This document shows, piece after piece, positions 1 to 10,361 of a stretch of 64,000 nt of DNA. The notes beneath the pieces are model-generated. The model made no database searches, was not told the origin of the DNA, and saw nothing but the letters and a program-made list of their open reading frames with translations. The stretch is from contig NC_061062.1 in the NCBI RefSeq assembly GCF_021917145.1, positions 9,601,199 to 9,665,198 on the forward strand, written 5' to 3'. Position numbers and translations under genes: made by a program. Each line of letters starts with the position of its first letter. Within the stretch, counting starts at the first letter, position 1. Origin of the DNA: Hypomesus transpacificus (lineage: Eukaryota > Chordata > Actinopteri > Osmeriformes > Osmeridae).

Positions 1-95
1 CACGATCTGTGTAAGGCTCTTAAATCTTTTCCTTTTATTATTTAATTCTTGAGATATTCTTGAGATATGGTTAATTTGTTAACATACTTTTCCAG

Positions 96-1279
96 ATTGC
101 CATCAAGAATGTTCCCAGAACGGGCTCGATATGCCAGGTCCTGCTCCAACTCCCTCATGTGTTCCAGGTGATCCCTGCGGACAGCTTCATGGATCAGGAT
201 GCAAGGTATGAACCATGGGGACCCGATGGAATTCATCACAGGCAACATACACTTATATTACACTTTAAGGGTGTGACCATGCTCCCTCTTGTCTAACGTT
301 GCTGTCAAATGGGCAATGCTCGGGGCATTTGGGATTTTTCATGCCATATAAGACGCTTTTGTGTAGTCTCCGCAAAGTTTGTAACGGAGTATGTATGGAA
401 GAGGTATTGCGATAAGGAAGGACGTAGTGCTGCTCCTCCCATATGTGCTCTTCATCAGCGATTTCTTACACAACATCATTTACAAAACCACAATTGCAAT
501 GAAGACCATCAATCAGTCAATCCAGCATGTTTATTTATAGAGCAATATGCCATCTATGTACATTGCAAGAGTTTCCATTAAAGACCTGGCTTTAAATGAT
601 ACTTAAATGATGAACTTGCAAAGACATTCATTTGTTAAGCTTTCAACTTTCTGTTTTCTTCTCAGGTTTCAGTTCTTTGTGGACAAGGTCTTCCCACAGT
701 TCAGGGATTCGGTCATGTCCCACACCCTGATCTACGTCCCATCCTACTTCGACTATGTCCGACTGCGCAATTACATGAAGAAGGAGGAGGTTAACTTTTC
801 TAGCATCTGCGAGTACTCCACCAAGTCAGAGGTGTCCCGAGCCAGGCACTTCTTCCAGAAGGGAGAGAAGCAGTTCCTCCTCTTCACTGAACGTTTCCAC
901 TTCTACAAGAGGTAAATATCTATTGTTGGTCAATACTGTTATTATGATGTCATACAATATGGCGGTAATAACAGCAATGCTCTGTTCTACTCTGCTCTTA
1001 TCGTCCTCCACGACCTACCTTAGATACACCATCAAGGGAATCCAGCACCTGATTTACTATGGGCTGCCAACTTACCCACACTTCTACAGTGAGGTGTGTA
1101 ACATGCTGCAAGCGGGGGGGGGAGGAGAGGAGGCCAGCTGGACATGCACAGCTCTGTACTCCCGCTACGACGCCCAGCGCCTTGCCGCCATTACAGGGGC
1201 TCAGAGGGCCGCTCAGATGTTGCAGTCCCAGAAGGCTGTTCACCTTTTTATCACTGGAGAGGAGGACAAAGTCTCGTGA
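96..1279 (+). CDS. utp25: UTP25/DIEXF small-subunit processome component, C-terminal part (3 last exons, 5' partial)
   Basis: Exons are 96-205, 666-911 and 1024-1279 (stop TGA 1277-1279). All junctions follow AG/GT and keep one frame, giving about 203 residues; the rest of the gene lies before base 1. The translation carries the family's C-terminal landmarks: '[16 protein letters not shown]', '[20 protein letters not shown]', 'SRARHFF', '[20 protein letters not shown]', 'YPHFYSE' and '[18 protein letters not shown]'. Utp25 is a nucleolar protein with a degenerate DEAD-helicase-like fold that works in the U3 snoRNP/SSU processome during 18S rRNA maturation. In zebrafish the gene is known as def/diexf and is needed for digestive-organ growth. 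A small Gly/Glu insertion (GGGGEEAS) is seen around 1113-1135. The assignment rests on remembered family sequence, but the match is long and ungapped. Confidence 0.93.
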
Positions 1280-1350
1280 CGTCTTTGAGATGGGGAGGGA
1301 CATGAGGCGGTGGGACTGAGATAATAGTGAAAAATACTGTTTTCATATTT

Positions 1351-1356
1351 AATAAA
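1351..1356 (+). terminator. utp25: Poly(A) signal AATAAA of utp25
   Basis: AATAAA lies 72 bases after the utp25 stop codon in AT-rich sequence. It implies a very short 3' UTR. Confidence 0.6.
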
Positions 1357-2184
1357 CTGTAAATGGTATTGATCCATATCTGTTAGGCCCAGATTCTGTT
1401 TTGATATTGGTAATCCATGTCCTAAATTCACTGTTTTAAGGTTGTTTAATGTTATGTCTTTCTCCTGTTCGATTTCTGCTTTGTCACAAAACCATTGTTC
1501 ATAAAAAATATAAACATGTGCAACGTGTGACTGTTTCAGTTCCTGAATATGCCCTTGCAAATGTTGTAGAATACATAATCTTAAATCAGGTCAGTGTCCC
1601 TCTTTCCACGCCTGAAAAGAAAATACCTTGTAGCTTGCCATGCTAAGGATTGTAAACTGAAGTTCATCATTGCTTAAGTCACTGCTAAACAATCGAAGCT
1701 GATAGCATACATTTTGCAGTGAGAAAACTGACTGACAATGTTGTCTAATTACGGATCTGTTGACTAGTACTTAATTGTTATGTTTTTTTCCTTTTAGTTA
1801 ATAAAATATTGTCACAGTTGACAGATTAATCAAAGCAGTACATATTCAATAGAATTGTGCCCTTAAGAAAAAATTACATGCAGAATCTTTAAAATGAATA
1901 AGAGGCAGTTTACCAAACAGGTTAGTGCGAGTGTTATTTTTTCGAGTAGTTATTTTTCAATTGTGCACGTGATAGTTCTATTCACTGGATCCGAATATTC
2001 AACAAGCTGGATCAGTATATTATTGTTAAACTCGCTTCCCCACACATTATTGTTAATTATTAACGTATGCAATTGCAGCAATTGGCCAGCAGACTGCAGA
2101 CTGACGCTTGGCAAAACTATTTACGCTTTTCTTTAAGCAAAGAACATAAGTGAATCAGTTGCGGTTGAGAATTGCGGTAGCAAC
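1357..2184. other. Intergenic, utp25 to SLC7 cluster
   Basis: AT-rich sequence with no recognisable exon or repeat. It must hold the promoter and 5' leader of the first SLC7 exon (ATG 2185). I see no convincing TATA box. Confidence 0.5.
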
Positions 2185-2886
2185 ATGGAGGGTAAACCGG
2201 AGAAGCTGACTTTGAAGCGCCAAGTGGGCCTAGTCGGTGCAGTGTCACTTATTGCCGGAACCATGATTGGATCTGGAATCTTCATGTCACCTCAGTCAGT
2301 GCTGTACAGCATCGGTAGCCCCGGAGCCAGTCTGGTTATCTGGGCATGCTGTGGTGTCCTCGCTGTTCTTGGCTCACTTTGTTATGCCGAGTTGGGCACA
2401 GTTATCCAAGAATCAGGCGGGGAGTACATCTATATTCTTCGGACATCCGGCCCAGTAGTTGCTTTCATGCTCATTTTCAGCTCAGTCGTGTTCGTTAGAC
2501 CAGCTGGCGTGGCAGGAATTTCACTGAGTTTTGCTCAATACACCGTGGCACCTTTTTATCCAGACTGCCCCCCTCCACAGCTTGTGGTAAAGTGTGTAGC
2601 TGCCTCTGGAATTATTCTACTGGCCACCGTTAATTGCCTGAATGTTCGTTTCTCAATGTCAATTCAAGTGTTTTTTATGGTGACAAAAGTACTGGCCCTG
2701 GCAGTGATAGTGTTTGGCGGTGCAGTAGTGCTTATCAGTGGGGGACAAACGGAGAGTTTCAACGACTCATTTGAGAACACAAACGTTGGGATCAATCCTA
2801 TTGGCATTGCTTTCTACCAGGGACTGTGGTCCTATGACGGCTGGAACAATTTAAATTATGTGACAGAGGAGCTGAAACGCCCAGAG
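2185..2886 (+). CDS. SLC7 light-chain transporter, alternative first coding exon A (TM1 to about TM6)
   Basis: A single uninterrupted exon of 234 codons starts at ATG 2185 (MEGKPEKLTLKR) and ends exactly at a phase-0 donor, CCAGAG|gtaaac. The protein is the N-terminal half of a heteromeric amino-acid transporter light chain, closest to b0,+AT (SLC7A9). It has the unwound TM1 motif GSGIFMSP, the CYAELGT motif of TM2, the heavy-chain-linking cysteine in 'APFYPDCPPPQ' (TM3-TM4 loop), and the TM6 substrate motif 'GLWSYDGWNNLNY'. No stop or frameshift is present. There is no downstream exon set of its own: the next transporter sequence is exon B. In phase and by homology the exon joins the shared exon at 6951. 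It could be a decayed duplicate, but the intact frame and donor argue for use as an alternative first exon. Confidence 0.88.
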
Positions 2887-3940
2887 GTAAACAAAACGAT
2901 TTAAAAAAATACTAATTTTCATATGTCACTTGTAGGCTTACATTGATGAGATTTCAGCTAATCACAAACCAATGGATGGTCCTCAGTTCCTCGCACACCA
3001 GCATCCTCACAAGATCAGTTGTCACATCTCTGTAAACCCAACAGGCAGCTTAAATGTAGGCTACTGACCTTATACTTCTCTCTTAAGTAATTGAGTAAGT
3101 GCAATCTGTTAAGGTATCGGTACAGTATGTTTATTTTAGTGGCAGCATCATTCTAATGGGATGAAGCTCATAAACAGTACAGGGGTAAAACACGTGAGTA
3201 CAGAAGGAATACAAATCCAGGAACATGTTGCAGACAGCTGGACTTGTAGGATTGTAATAATTTACCTTTTCCACACTGACCCATGGAATCTCCCATAGGT
3301 TTACAGTCAGAGGCAGAACCTTAATCTTATCAAAAATCTGTTGCATGACTCTTCTTTCAACATTACTCATGAAACAAAGAAATTGCAAATATTACTAAAT
3401 CTAGATGTCCATATTTGTTTGTATCCCTAAAGATTTACCAGCTGTTATTGCAAACCTATTTAAATAAAGTAGTATCTCTGCACAGCAGAGTATGTAAAGT
3501 ATGTACAAAGTATGTACACAGTTTTATGTAAGAAGTGCACACTGCTACACTGCTACTTCCATTGCTTTAGTGCTTCAGAAGTCTCACCTCTGACCCACAA
3601 TGTACACGTGCATTCAGCCAGAGCAGATAAGCACTTCTTATCATGTTACTACATTCTTACTGTATATATATTTTTGACTATTTATAAAAAAAAATACCAT
3701 CTTTATTCTCTTTGGGTTATTGTTATTGCATGAAAGCAGTCCCTGGCAGAACATTTTGGATTAGTTACTGGAAGTCAATTTTATTTAAATGAACCTGATC
3801 ACTGATTGAGTGTGGTCCAAATATGTAATTATTAACTAACATAAGTCCTACTAAAGTTGTAGGACTGCCCATGCCTTGTTAAGATAATGATTACTCAGCT
3901 TATGTATTTGTTTGTAAAAAAACTATAATCCTAGGAGGAC
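2887..3940 (+). other. Spacer between alternative SLC7 first exons A and B
   Basis: AT-rich, non-coding and without any SLC7 C-terminal exon in any frame. That absence is what argues against exon A being a self-contained gene. It presumably holds the promoter of exon B; 'aggaggacATGG' gives a reasonable initiation context at 3941. Confidence 0.5.
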
Positions 3941-4660
3941 ATGGCTACTACTGGTCTCAACATGGAAAACAAAACCTCAAAATTCAGCCTTAAACGAGAA
4001 GTGGGGCTTACTGGTGCTGTGTCTTTCATAGCTGGGACCATGATAGGCTCTGGGATCTTTATGTCCCCTCAGTCAGTGTTGGTTAACATTGGGAGCCCAG
4101 GAGCCAGTCTGGTGGTCTGGTTCTTCTGTGGCCTGCTAGCCATGCTGGGGGCTTTGTGCTATGCTGAACTAGGAACAGTTATTCAGGACTCTGGAGGAGA
4201 ATACATCTACTTCCTGCGAACGTGGGGCCAAGTAGTAGCTTTTATGTTTGTCTTCAGCTTCATCATAGTCATGAGACCAGCCAGTGCTACAGGTATTGCT
4301 CTAAGCTTTGCAGAATATGCTGTGGCGCCTTTCTATCAAGCCTGCCCTGCCCCAAAACTGGTGGTGAAGTGTGTGGCAGCTGCGGGGATTCTAGTTCTAG
4401 CTCTGATTAATAGCTTGAATGTGCGACTGGCCATGTTAATCCAGATATCCTGCATGGTGACTAAGGTGCTGGCCCTGACAGTGATCATAGTAGGAGGTGT
4501 GGTGTTGCTATTTCAGGGGAACACTGAAAGCTTTGCAGACTCCTTTGATGGGACACATGTGGGTGTCAGCTCCATAGGGATTGCTCTTTATCAGGGTCTG
4601 TGGTCCTACGATGGCTGGAACACTCTGAATTATGTGACGGAAGAACTAAAATCCCCAGAG
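3941..4660 (+). CDS. SLC7 light-chain transporter, alternative first coding exon B (TM1 to about TM6)
   Basis: A 240-codon uninterrupted exon runs from ATG 3941 (MATTGLNMENKTSKFSLKR; a second in-frame ATG lies at 3962) to the phase-0 donor CCAGAG|gtatgg. It aligns with exon A from the KREVGL segment to the same final codon, but is clearly diverged. Conserved features are TM1 GSGIFMSPQ, 'AMLGALCYAELGT', the heavy-chain cysteine in 'APFYQACPAPK', and TM6 'GLWSYDGWNTLNY', which keeps the Asp that in b0,+AT contacts cationic substrates. A few read-through codons follow the donor before a stop, so the unspliced ORF would be a truncated transporter lacking TM7-12. It shares the downstream exons at 6951-9021. 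Confidence 0.88.
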
Positions 4661-5435
4661 GTATGGAGAGATTTCAGTCAACAAGTCTCAAGCCTTCAGT
4701 TTTTCTAATTCTAATTATTGTAGTAGCAGTCAAATACCTTAAATCTATGCTTGTACTACACCATAAATGTATTCTTGATCGTATTGTAGTACACATTATT
4801 TTTTTACAAAAATATTTCCTTGTTTAGAACAATCAAAGTCCTCTGGTGTATGCTTTCATTTGCAGTATTTTACAGTACAGTATTTGGAAATTAATTTTTC
4901 CGACTCTGTTCCAAAACCTTTTGAACCCTTTAGAAATTGCATTTGTTCTACAAGCTTCTTCAGTGTCTCATTACAGAAATCCAAACATAGTTTTAACTTG
5001 TCCACTTTTTAAAAACTGGATACATTACAAAAAGGGTTCATTTAAGGTCGTTTTATGTATTATCTGCTAACAGAAATAACTTAAATAGTAGTTTAGATTC
5101 TTTAAAATGTAAAATAAATTTCTGGTTTGTAGACTGAAAGTACAGAAGGTCTCATATGATATAATGTCTTGATCATTTTTACCATCCCAGATGTATAAAA
5201 CACAGAGTCAATAATCTTTACAAAAGTTTTTATACACTCATAAATAAACAAAGGATTCACAACAAAGTTCCACGAGCAATATGGAAAGTTAATATTAACT
5301 GCACAGGTACTTTGCACCTACAGTGCATTCAAATATTTTACTACGGCAGCTCCTCCTTCACAACGTGCTTCTAAAAGGAATAATCTGCCTTTGTCATTGT
5401 CAAAGAAGAGTTTGTTTAAAGAAAGCTATATAGTC
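4661..5435 (+). other. Spacer between alternative SLC7 first exons B and C
   Basis: AT-rich non-coding sequence. No TM7-12 exon of an SLC7 protein is found here, so exon B has no private 3' part. It is a putative promoter region for exon C. Confidence 0.5.
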
Positions 5436-6146
5436 ATGACTAGCATGGAAGCAGATGGGCTGAGACTGAAACGTGAGGTGGGCCTAGTCAGTGCTGTGTC
5501 TATAACTGCAGGGACCATGATAGGATCGGGTATATTCATGTCCCCGCAATTTGTGCTGTATTACACTGGAAGCCCGGGAGCCAGCCTGCTAGTCTGGGCC
5601 TTTTGTGGGTTAGTGGCAATGCTTGGGGCTCTCTCATATGCTGAACTAGGAACCGTCATTGCCGAATCAGGAGGGGACTTTATTTACATCCTCCGAATCT
5701 ATGGGCAGTTCCCTGCCTTCTTTGCTGCCCTCACCTTCAATATTGTGGTTAAGCCAGCAAGCATTGCTGCTATATCTCTCAGTTTTGCAGAATATGCTGT
5801 GGCCCCCTTTTTCTTGGGTTGCCATCCTCCTGTGTTAGTTCTGAAGTGTGCTGCCGCTGCAAGTGTTCTAACTGTGGCAACTATCAATATTATGAATGTG
5901 CGTTTCGCCATGCAAATACAGGTGGTCTTCCTAGTGGCCAAGATAGTTTCGTTGATGATCATTGTGATCGGAGGGGTGGTGAGTGTTGGGCAGAGCAGTA
6001 AAGTGATTACAGGGAATTTTCATAATTCTTTCGAGGGTACAAATATGGGTTTTAGCTTTCTGGGAATGGCGTTTTATCAGGGTCTCTGGTCTTTTGCTGG
6101 CTGGTACAACCTGAATTATGTGACGGAAGAGTTGAAAAAACCTGAG
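5436..6146 (+). CDS. SLC7 light-chain transporter, alternative first coding exon C (TM1 to about TM6)
   Basis: A 237-codon uninterrupted exon starts at ATG 5436 (MTSMEADGLRLKREVG; a second ATG is at 5445) and ends at the phase-0 donor CCTGAG|gtgaga. The frame is open further upstream but has no earlier ATG, so 5436 is chosen. Conserved features are TM1 GSGIFMSPQ, 'AMLGALSYAELGT', and the heavy-chain cysteine in 'APFFLGCHPPV'. TM6 reads 'GLWSFAGWYNLNY': the YDGW of exons A and B is replaced by FAGW, so the acidic residue linked to cationic substrate recognition in b0,+AT is missing. It is the exon nearest the shared block (about 0.8 kb to exon 2). Use of this exon alone would already give a complete transporter of about 472 residues. 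Confidence 0.9.
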
Positions 6147-6950
6147 GTGAGAATGTTAAAAGTTTATTGATGTCAACTATAACACACTTTTAAAGTCTTT
6201 ATGGTTATTGCCTTGTTTTTGCCTTCCTCAAAAATGTGAAGGCTGTACAATATTTTTGTTCACAGTTTTTGTCAGGTAAGATCTTATGGGACAATATACA
6301 ACTTTGCTTTAACTTGCTCAGAAGGAGGAACTCAGTATTGAAGACGCAAATATTGCTATATTGTCCAAGTAGTATTCATGCAGCGAGCACCTTCATTTGG
6401 TTTGTTTCTGCACAATGTGGAAGGGGTTGGGTAGGTAGGTAGGTAGGTAGGTAGGTAGGTAGGTAGGTAGGTAGGTAGGTATGTAGGTAGGTAGGTAGGT
6501 AAGTAGGTAGGTACATTAGGTAGTTATACCTTCAGAGTTGTTGACTGCGCCTGAACATGTACAACTCTATACCTACACTGTAAACTAGCATTAAGATGCT
6601 AATAAGCCATTAAGATGGTGCTGAAAGTTATTGCTGCTTAAGTGGTAATAATAATACTGTATAAATACAAATGTGTTTTTACCAATACACTACCACTACT
6701 CTACTAATACAAAAAAAAATACAATTGTGCTACAGGACACATTGATCCGTACGGAAAAAAAGGTTTTTTCCGTAGTTCAAACAATGCAGGTCCACAGATG
6801 TATAGCGGATACAACATATTTTTTGTGCATGTATACACTATGGATTGAGAGTTTTTCATCAAAGGAAAAACACTTATTGTGTTCGCCTACCATTCCCCAG
6901 ACAGACGTGTACCGTACATCAAATAATTTGTCTAATATATTCTTTCTCAG
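6147..6950 (+). other. Intron between SLC7 exon C and shared exon 2
   Basis: AT-rich intron containing the (TAGG)n tetranucleotide array at about 6426-6514. It ends with the acceptor tctttctcag|gtcaat at 6950/6951. No further first exon was found in it. Confidence 0.6.
6426..6514 (+). repeat. (GGTA)n tetranucleotide microsatellite
   Basis: About 20 near-perfect copies of GGTA/TAGG, with a few single-base interruptions (GTAT, GTAA) towards the 3' end. Confidence 0.95.
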
Positions 6951-9021
6951 GTCAATCTACCCAGAGCAGTTATGATAGCCATCCCCATGGTTACTATTCT
7001 TTATCTGCTGGTCAATGTGAGTTATCTAGCAGTATTGACGCCACAAGAGGTTGTGACTTCCACTGCAGTAGCTGTCACTTGGGGGTGAGACACATTTTTA
7101 TTTTATCCATCTTTTATCCAAAACATGGGTTTTGATCAATGTGTCTCATGTTATGGCTGACTTCATTGTCCACTTTCATTTCAATTTACATGGTTAAAGT
7201 CTGACTCTCATAGGATTACACAGTAACCTTTTGGAAACAAGTCAAATGTGGAAAAAGGCCAAGCCGGAACATTACCATAGTTGATGGCTTTAGTTACTGT
7301 AAAGCTACCTGATGTTGTCCATGTCTTGACAACTAGTTGGATTGATTCAAAATTGCAAAACTGATTCAAGCACAGTATGTTTTGCTTTTTGCAACAGGAA
7401 CAAAGTGCTGGGTAGCTGGGGGTGGGTGATGTCTGTGGCTGCAGCTTTGTCCGCTTTTGGCTCACTTAACGGGACCTTCTTCAGTGGTGGCCGTGTGTGC
7501 TTTGTGGCTGCCAGGGAAGGACACATGGTGAGAACCACACACACTCTTATCTGTCTTTGTCAAAAATACTGTAGTGTAGAACTAACCAAAATCCAGAACA
7601 TGATTGGGACCCTCAAAATCCCGACAATATCAATCTTGAAATAATAAAATATGTTTGCAATGACAGAAGTGATGAAGTGCATTTTCTTGGAAAAGGACAA
7701 AATATTTACGAGATCCACTTCAACTAATTGTATTATTCTTCTGTACCAATACAGCAGTAGTGAACACTATAAATTACCAGAAACAAAATGGTTTACCATG
7801 TTCTGGCCCACAGTAGTATATTTCTTCAAATCGTAGTATAGTATAGTATTTAAATTTAAGATTCCTATATGTTTACTGTATGCACCTTCCTGCCAAAGCA
7901 AATTCCTTGTCTGTGCAAACTTTAATGGCAAATAAATCCCATTCTGATTCTGATTCTGATCAACAGCCAGGTATTTTGGCCATGGCGCATGTGCAACGAC
8001 TAACCCCTTCTCCGGCCCTGATCTTCACTACCGCCATCTCCCTGGTGGTTCTCATCCCTGGAGACTTCCAAAGCATTGTCAACTACTTCAGGTAGGAAGT
8101 AGCCTGATACACAATGGACTAGTAGCAGATATCTTTCCAATGTTGAGAAGAAAAGTATTATGCAATAAATGCATTTTGTCATACTGTAAAACCACCATGA
8201 AAGCAGATTTACAAATGTATTTTTCCAGGTATTTTCTTAATGTTGCCATTGAAATCTCTATGTTGTATATTTATATTGTCAGTTTTACCGCCTGGTTCTT
8301 CTATGGAATCACATTGTCTGGGCTCATCTACCTCAAGATCAAGAAACCTGAGCTTCCTCGCCCATATAAGGTAAACCTCCTAAAACCAGAGGATCAATCT
8401 AAACTATTTCTACTTTTCTACAGTGGAGTAAAGTTTAAATATTCTGCTGAGACGAGACACCCGGTGACTCACCATGTAGAGTGCATAGGTTAAGGCCTTA
8501 CCACAAAGGATCAGGTTTTGATTCCAGCTCGGCCCATTTACTGCATGTCATCCCTTCTCTGTCCCCCCTGCCTTTCCTGTCTCAAACTGTCACCATCAAA
8601 AATGAACAAACATAAAATGCCAAGTCGATCTTTACAAATAAATATGTTTTACTGATACTTCCAATTCTACAAGCTATAAAATCGTAAAATATATTTAGTA
8701 TTTTAACATTATGTTCCTATAATATTACATATTTAACTGTCTAACAAGAGCTGCTCCTGTGACATTGCTTTGTCCTTTATGTATATATAGGTTCCCATAG
8801 TCCTCCCCATCCTGGTCCTCATTGCTGCAGTGTTCCTGGTTCTGGCGCCTATCATAGACAACCCCCAGATAGAATACCTCTATGTTGCCTTGTTCATCTT
8901 CAGTGGCATTGTGGTTTATGTGCCCTTCATTCACTACAAACTCTGCCCAGGATTGTTAGAGAAGCTAACAATGTTCCTTCAGCTTTTCCTAGAAGTGGCC
9001 CCAGCAGAAAAAAATTTGTGA
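6951..9021 (+). CDS. SLC7 light-chain transporter, shared exons 2-6 (TM7-TM12 and C-terminus)
   Basis: The common 3' exons are 6951-7084, 7398-7527, 7967-8091, 8283-8370 and 8791-9021 (stop TGA 9019-9021). Phases agree throughout (0, 2, 0, 2, 0), and the first exon accepts a phase-0 donor, which all three upstream exons supply. They encode 235 residues: '[14 protein letters not shown]' (TM7), '[20 protein letters not shown]' (TM8), '[10 protein letters not shown]' and '[13 protein letters not shown]' (TM9), '[20 protein letters not shown]' (TM10), then TM11-12 and a short tail ending 'EVAPAEKNL'. Joined to A, B or C they give proteins of about 469-475 residues, the normal LAT-family length. 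The protein should sit in the plasma membrane as an exchanger, disulfide-linked to an SLC3 heavy chain. Among human genes SLC7A9 looks closest, but I cannot name the fish paralogue. Confidence 0.9.
8459..8620 (+). repeat. tRNA-derived SINE remnant (within last SLC7 intron)
   Basis: The head resembles a tRNA A box (ggtgactcaccatgtagagt), followed by a B-box-like 'caggttttgattcca'. The body, with 'ctgcatgtcatccc' and a C/T-rich tail, is typical of fish SINEs. The family name is not certain. Confidence 0.4.
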
Positions 9022-9337
9022 AATTCAATATGGATGGATTAGAAAGATATATTATGACATTTGATTGTAAACATTGCTATATTGTCCTCAATAGTTGCAG
9101 CTTCACATCAGCCATTAAGCAATCATCAAACACTTACTTTTACAAGTTCATATAGTATCTGATTTTTTTCCATTTTTGTCAAATTATCTGATTTTTTTTG
9201 TCACACAGACTTTTGTAGTGTTGAATGTAATGGGAATTGTAATGTCACTTTTGTAAGAACCAACACCATTATATTAATGATTTTAAGTGTTATCTAAGAA
9301 ACTGTTCAGTGTATTTGCTTGCACTGCAAGTTAGATC

Positions 9338-9343
9338 AATAAA
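9338..9343 (+). terminator. Poly(A) signal AATAAA of the SLC7 locus
   Basis: AATAAA lies 317 bases after the shared stop codon. A second copy lies at about 9372. This is the only poly(A) region for all three putative transcripts. Confidence 0.5.
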
Positions 9344-9379
9344 TCAGATGCCTTTGAGATGATTTGGAGACAATAAATA

Positions 9380-10361
9380 TAGTTTATAAACTTCAGCAGC
9401 TAATTGCTGCAAGTTTGAATTGGCAGCACACGAAGAAAACTCTTCATTTATAACAATTTAGGCTTATCAGTGACAAGTCAGATTTAAAAAAATTCCACAG
9501 AAATAACTGGTCACACAAGAAAGAAAAAGGCTTATTGGATCATCTACTAGTTGTAAACCGAGTAGCACTCAGATCGAAGTCATCACTACCACACATTTCC
9601 AGTAGGGGATCTTAATACCAAGAGACCAACATTATATACATATACCAAATCTGTATCCACATACTTCTCAGATACTTAAGCATCCATTTAAATACATTCT
9701 GTGGTGTTCTTTTTTCTTAAAGATAAATGCACAAACATATTTGTTCAGAGTTGCAGGGGAGTCTCCCCTCTCCCAAATGCACATATTCTGCAAGGGTTCT
9801 GCAAGCAGTGATGCTCAATGCAGAAAAGGTTCCACTGTTTTAACATTCCACCACCTAGTGGCTAATAGAAAACCTCACAGCTGAGAAAGCTGTGCTTTTA
9901 TCAGGAAGAATGAAAAAACTGAAAGCAGATTGTAATCATAAAATCATGTATGTTTCTAACTGCATCATACAAATATATCTGTTCACATTAATAGTTCTGT
10001 GCAAATACATTTAAACTTCACAGTGTTCATTCAGGCATGTACAGGCTAATACATATATTCTCTTGGCACAAAACAAGGTGGAAATCTGTTTCCATGTTTT
10101 TTCTGCAATGTCCGTTCTAATGCTACAGTGTGGTAGTCCACGTTTTAGAGAGAGAGAGAGAGAAGATACTGTAAATCAGAGAAAGGCAAAAAGGAAAGTG
10201 GAGAGATGGAAACACAATGGCAGAAAACAAATGAAAGCAGCCACTGTAGGTCACTGTCAGTCTGAGTGGAGTACTGTGGCACTCAGATGTGGTCACCTTG
10301 ATGAGGTCATGTAGCGGTCATAATGGGCAGTCATAGCCTGGCTTTGAAGTGACCATCTTGT
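9380..10361. other. Convergent intergenic space / keap1 3' UTR
   Basis: No coding signal. This is probably the 3' UTR of the - strand keap1 gene, which stops at 10362, facing the 3' end of the SLC7 locus. A short GA run lies at 10148-10162. I found no canonical poly(A) signal for keap1. Confidence 0.45.

Noticed and set aside
2185-6170. Three separate complete SLC7 genes in tandem
   Set aside because: The first two have no TM7-12 exons or poly(A) region of their own. Only the third is followed by them.
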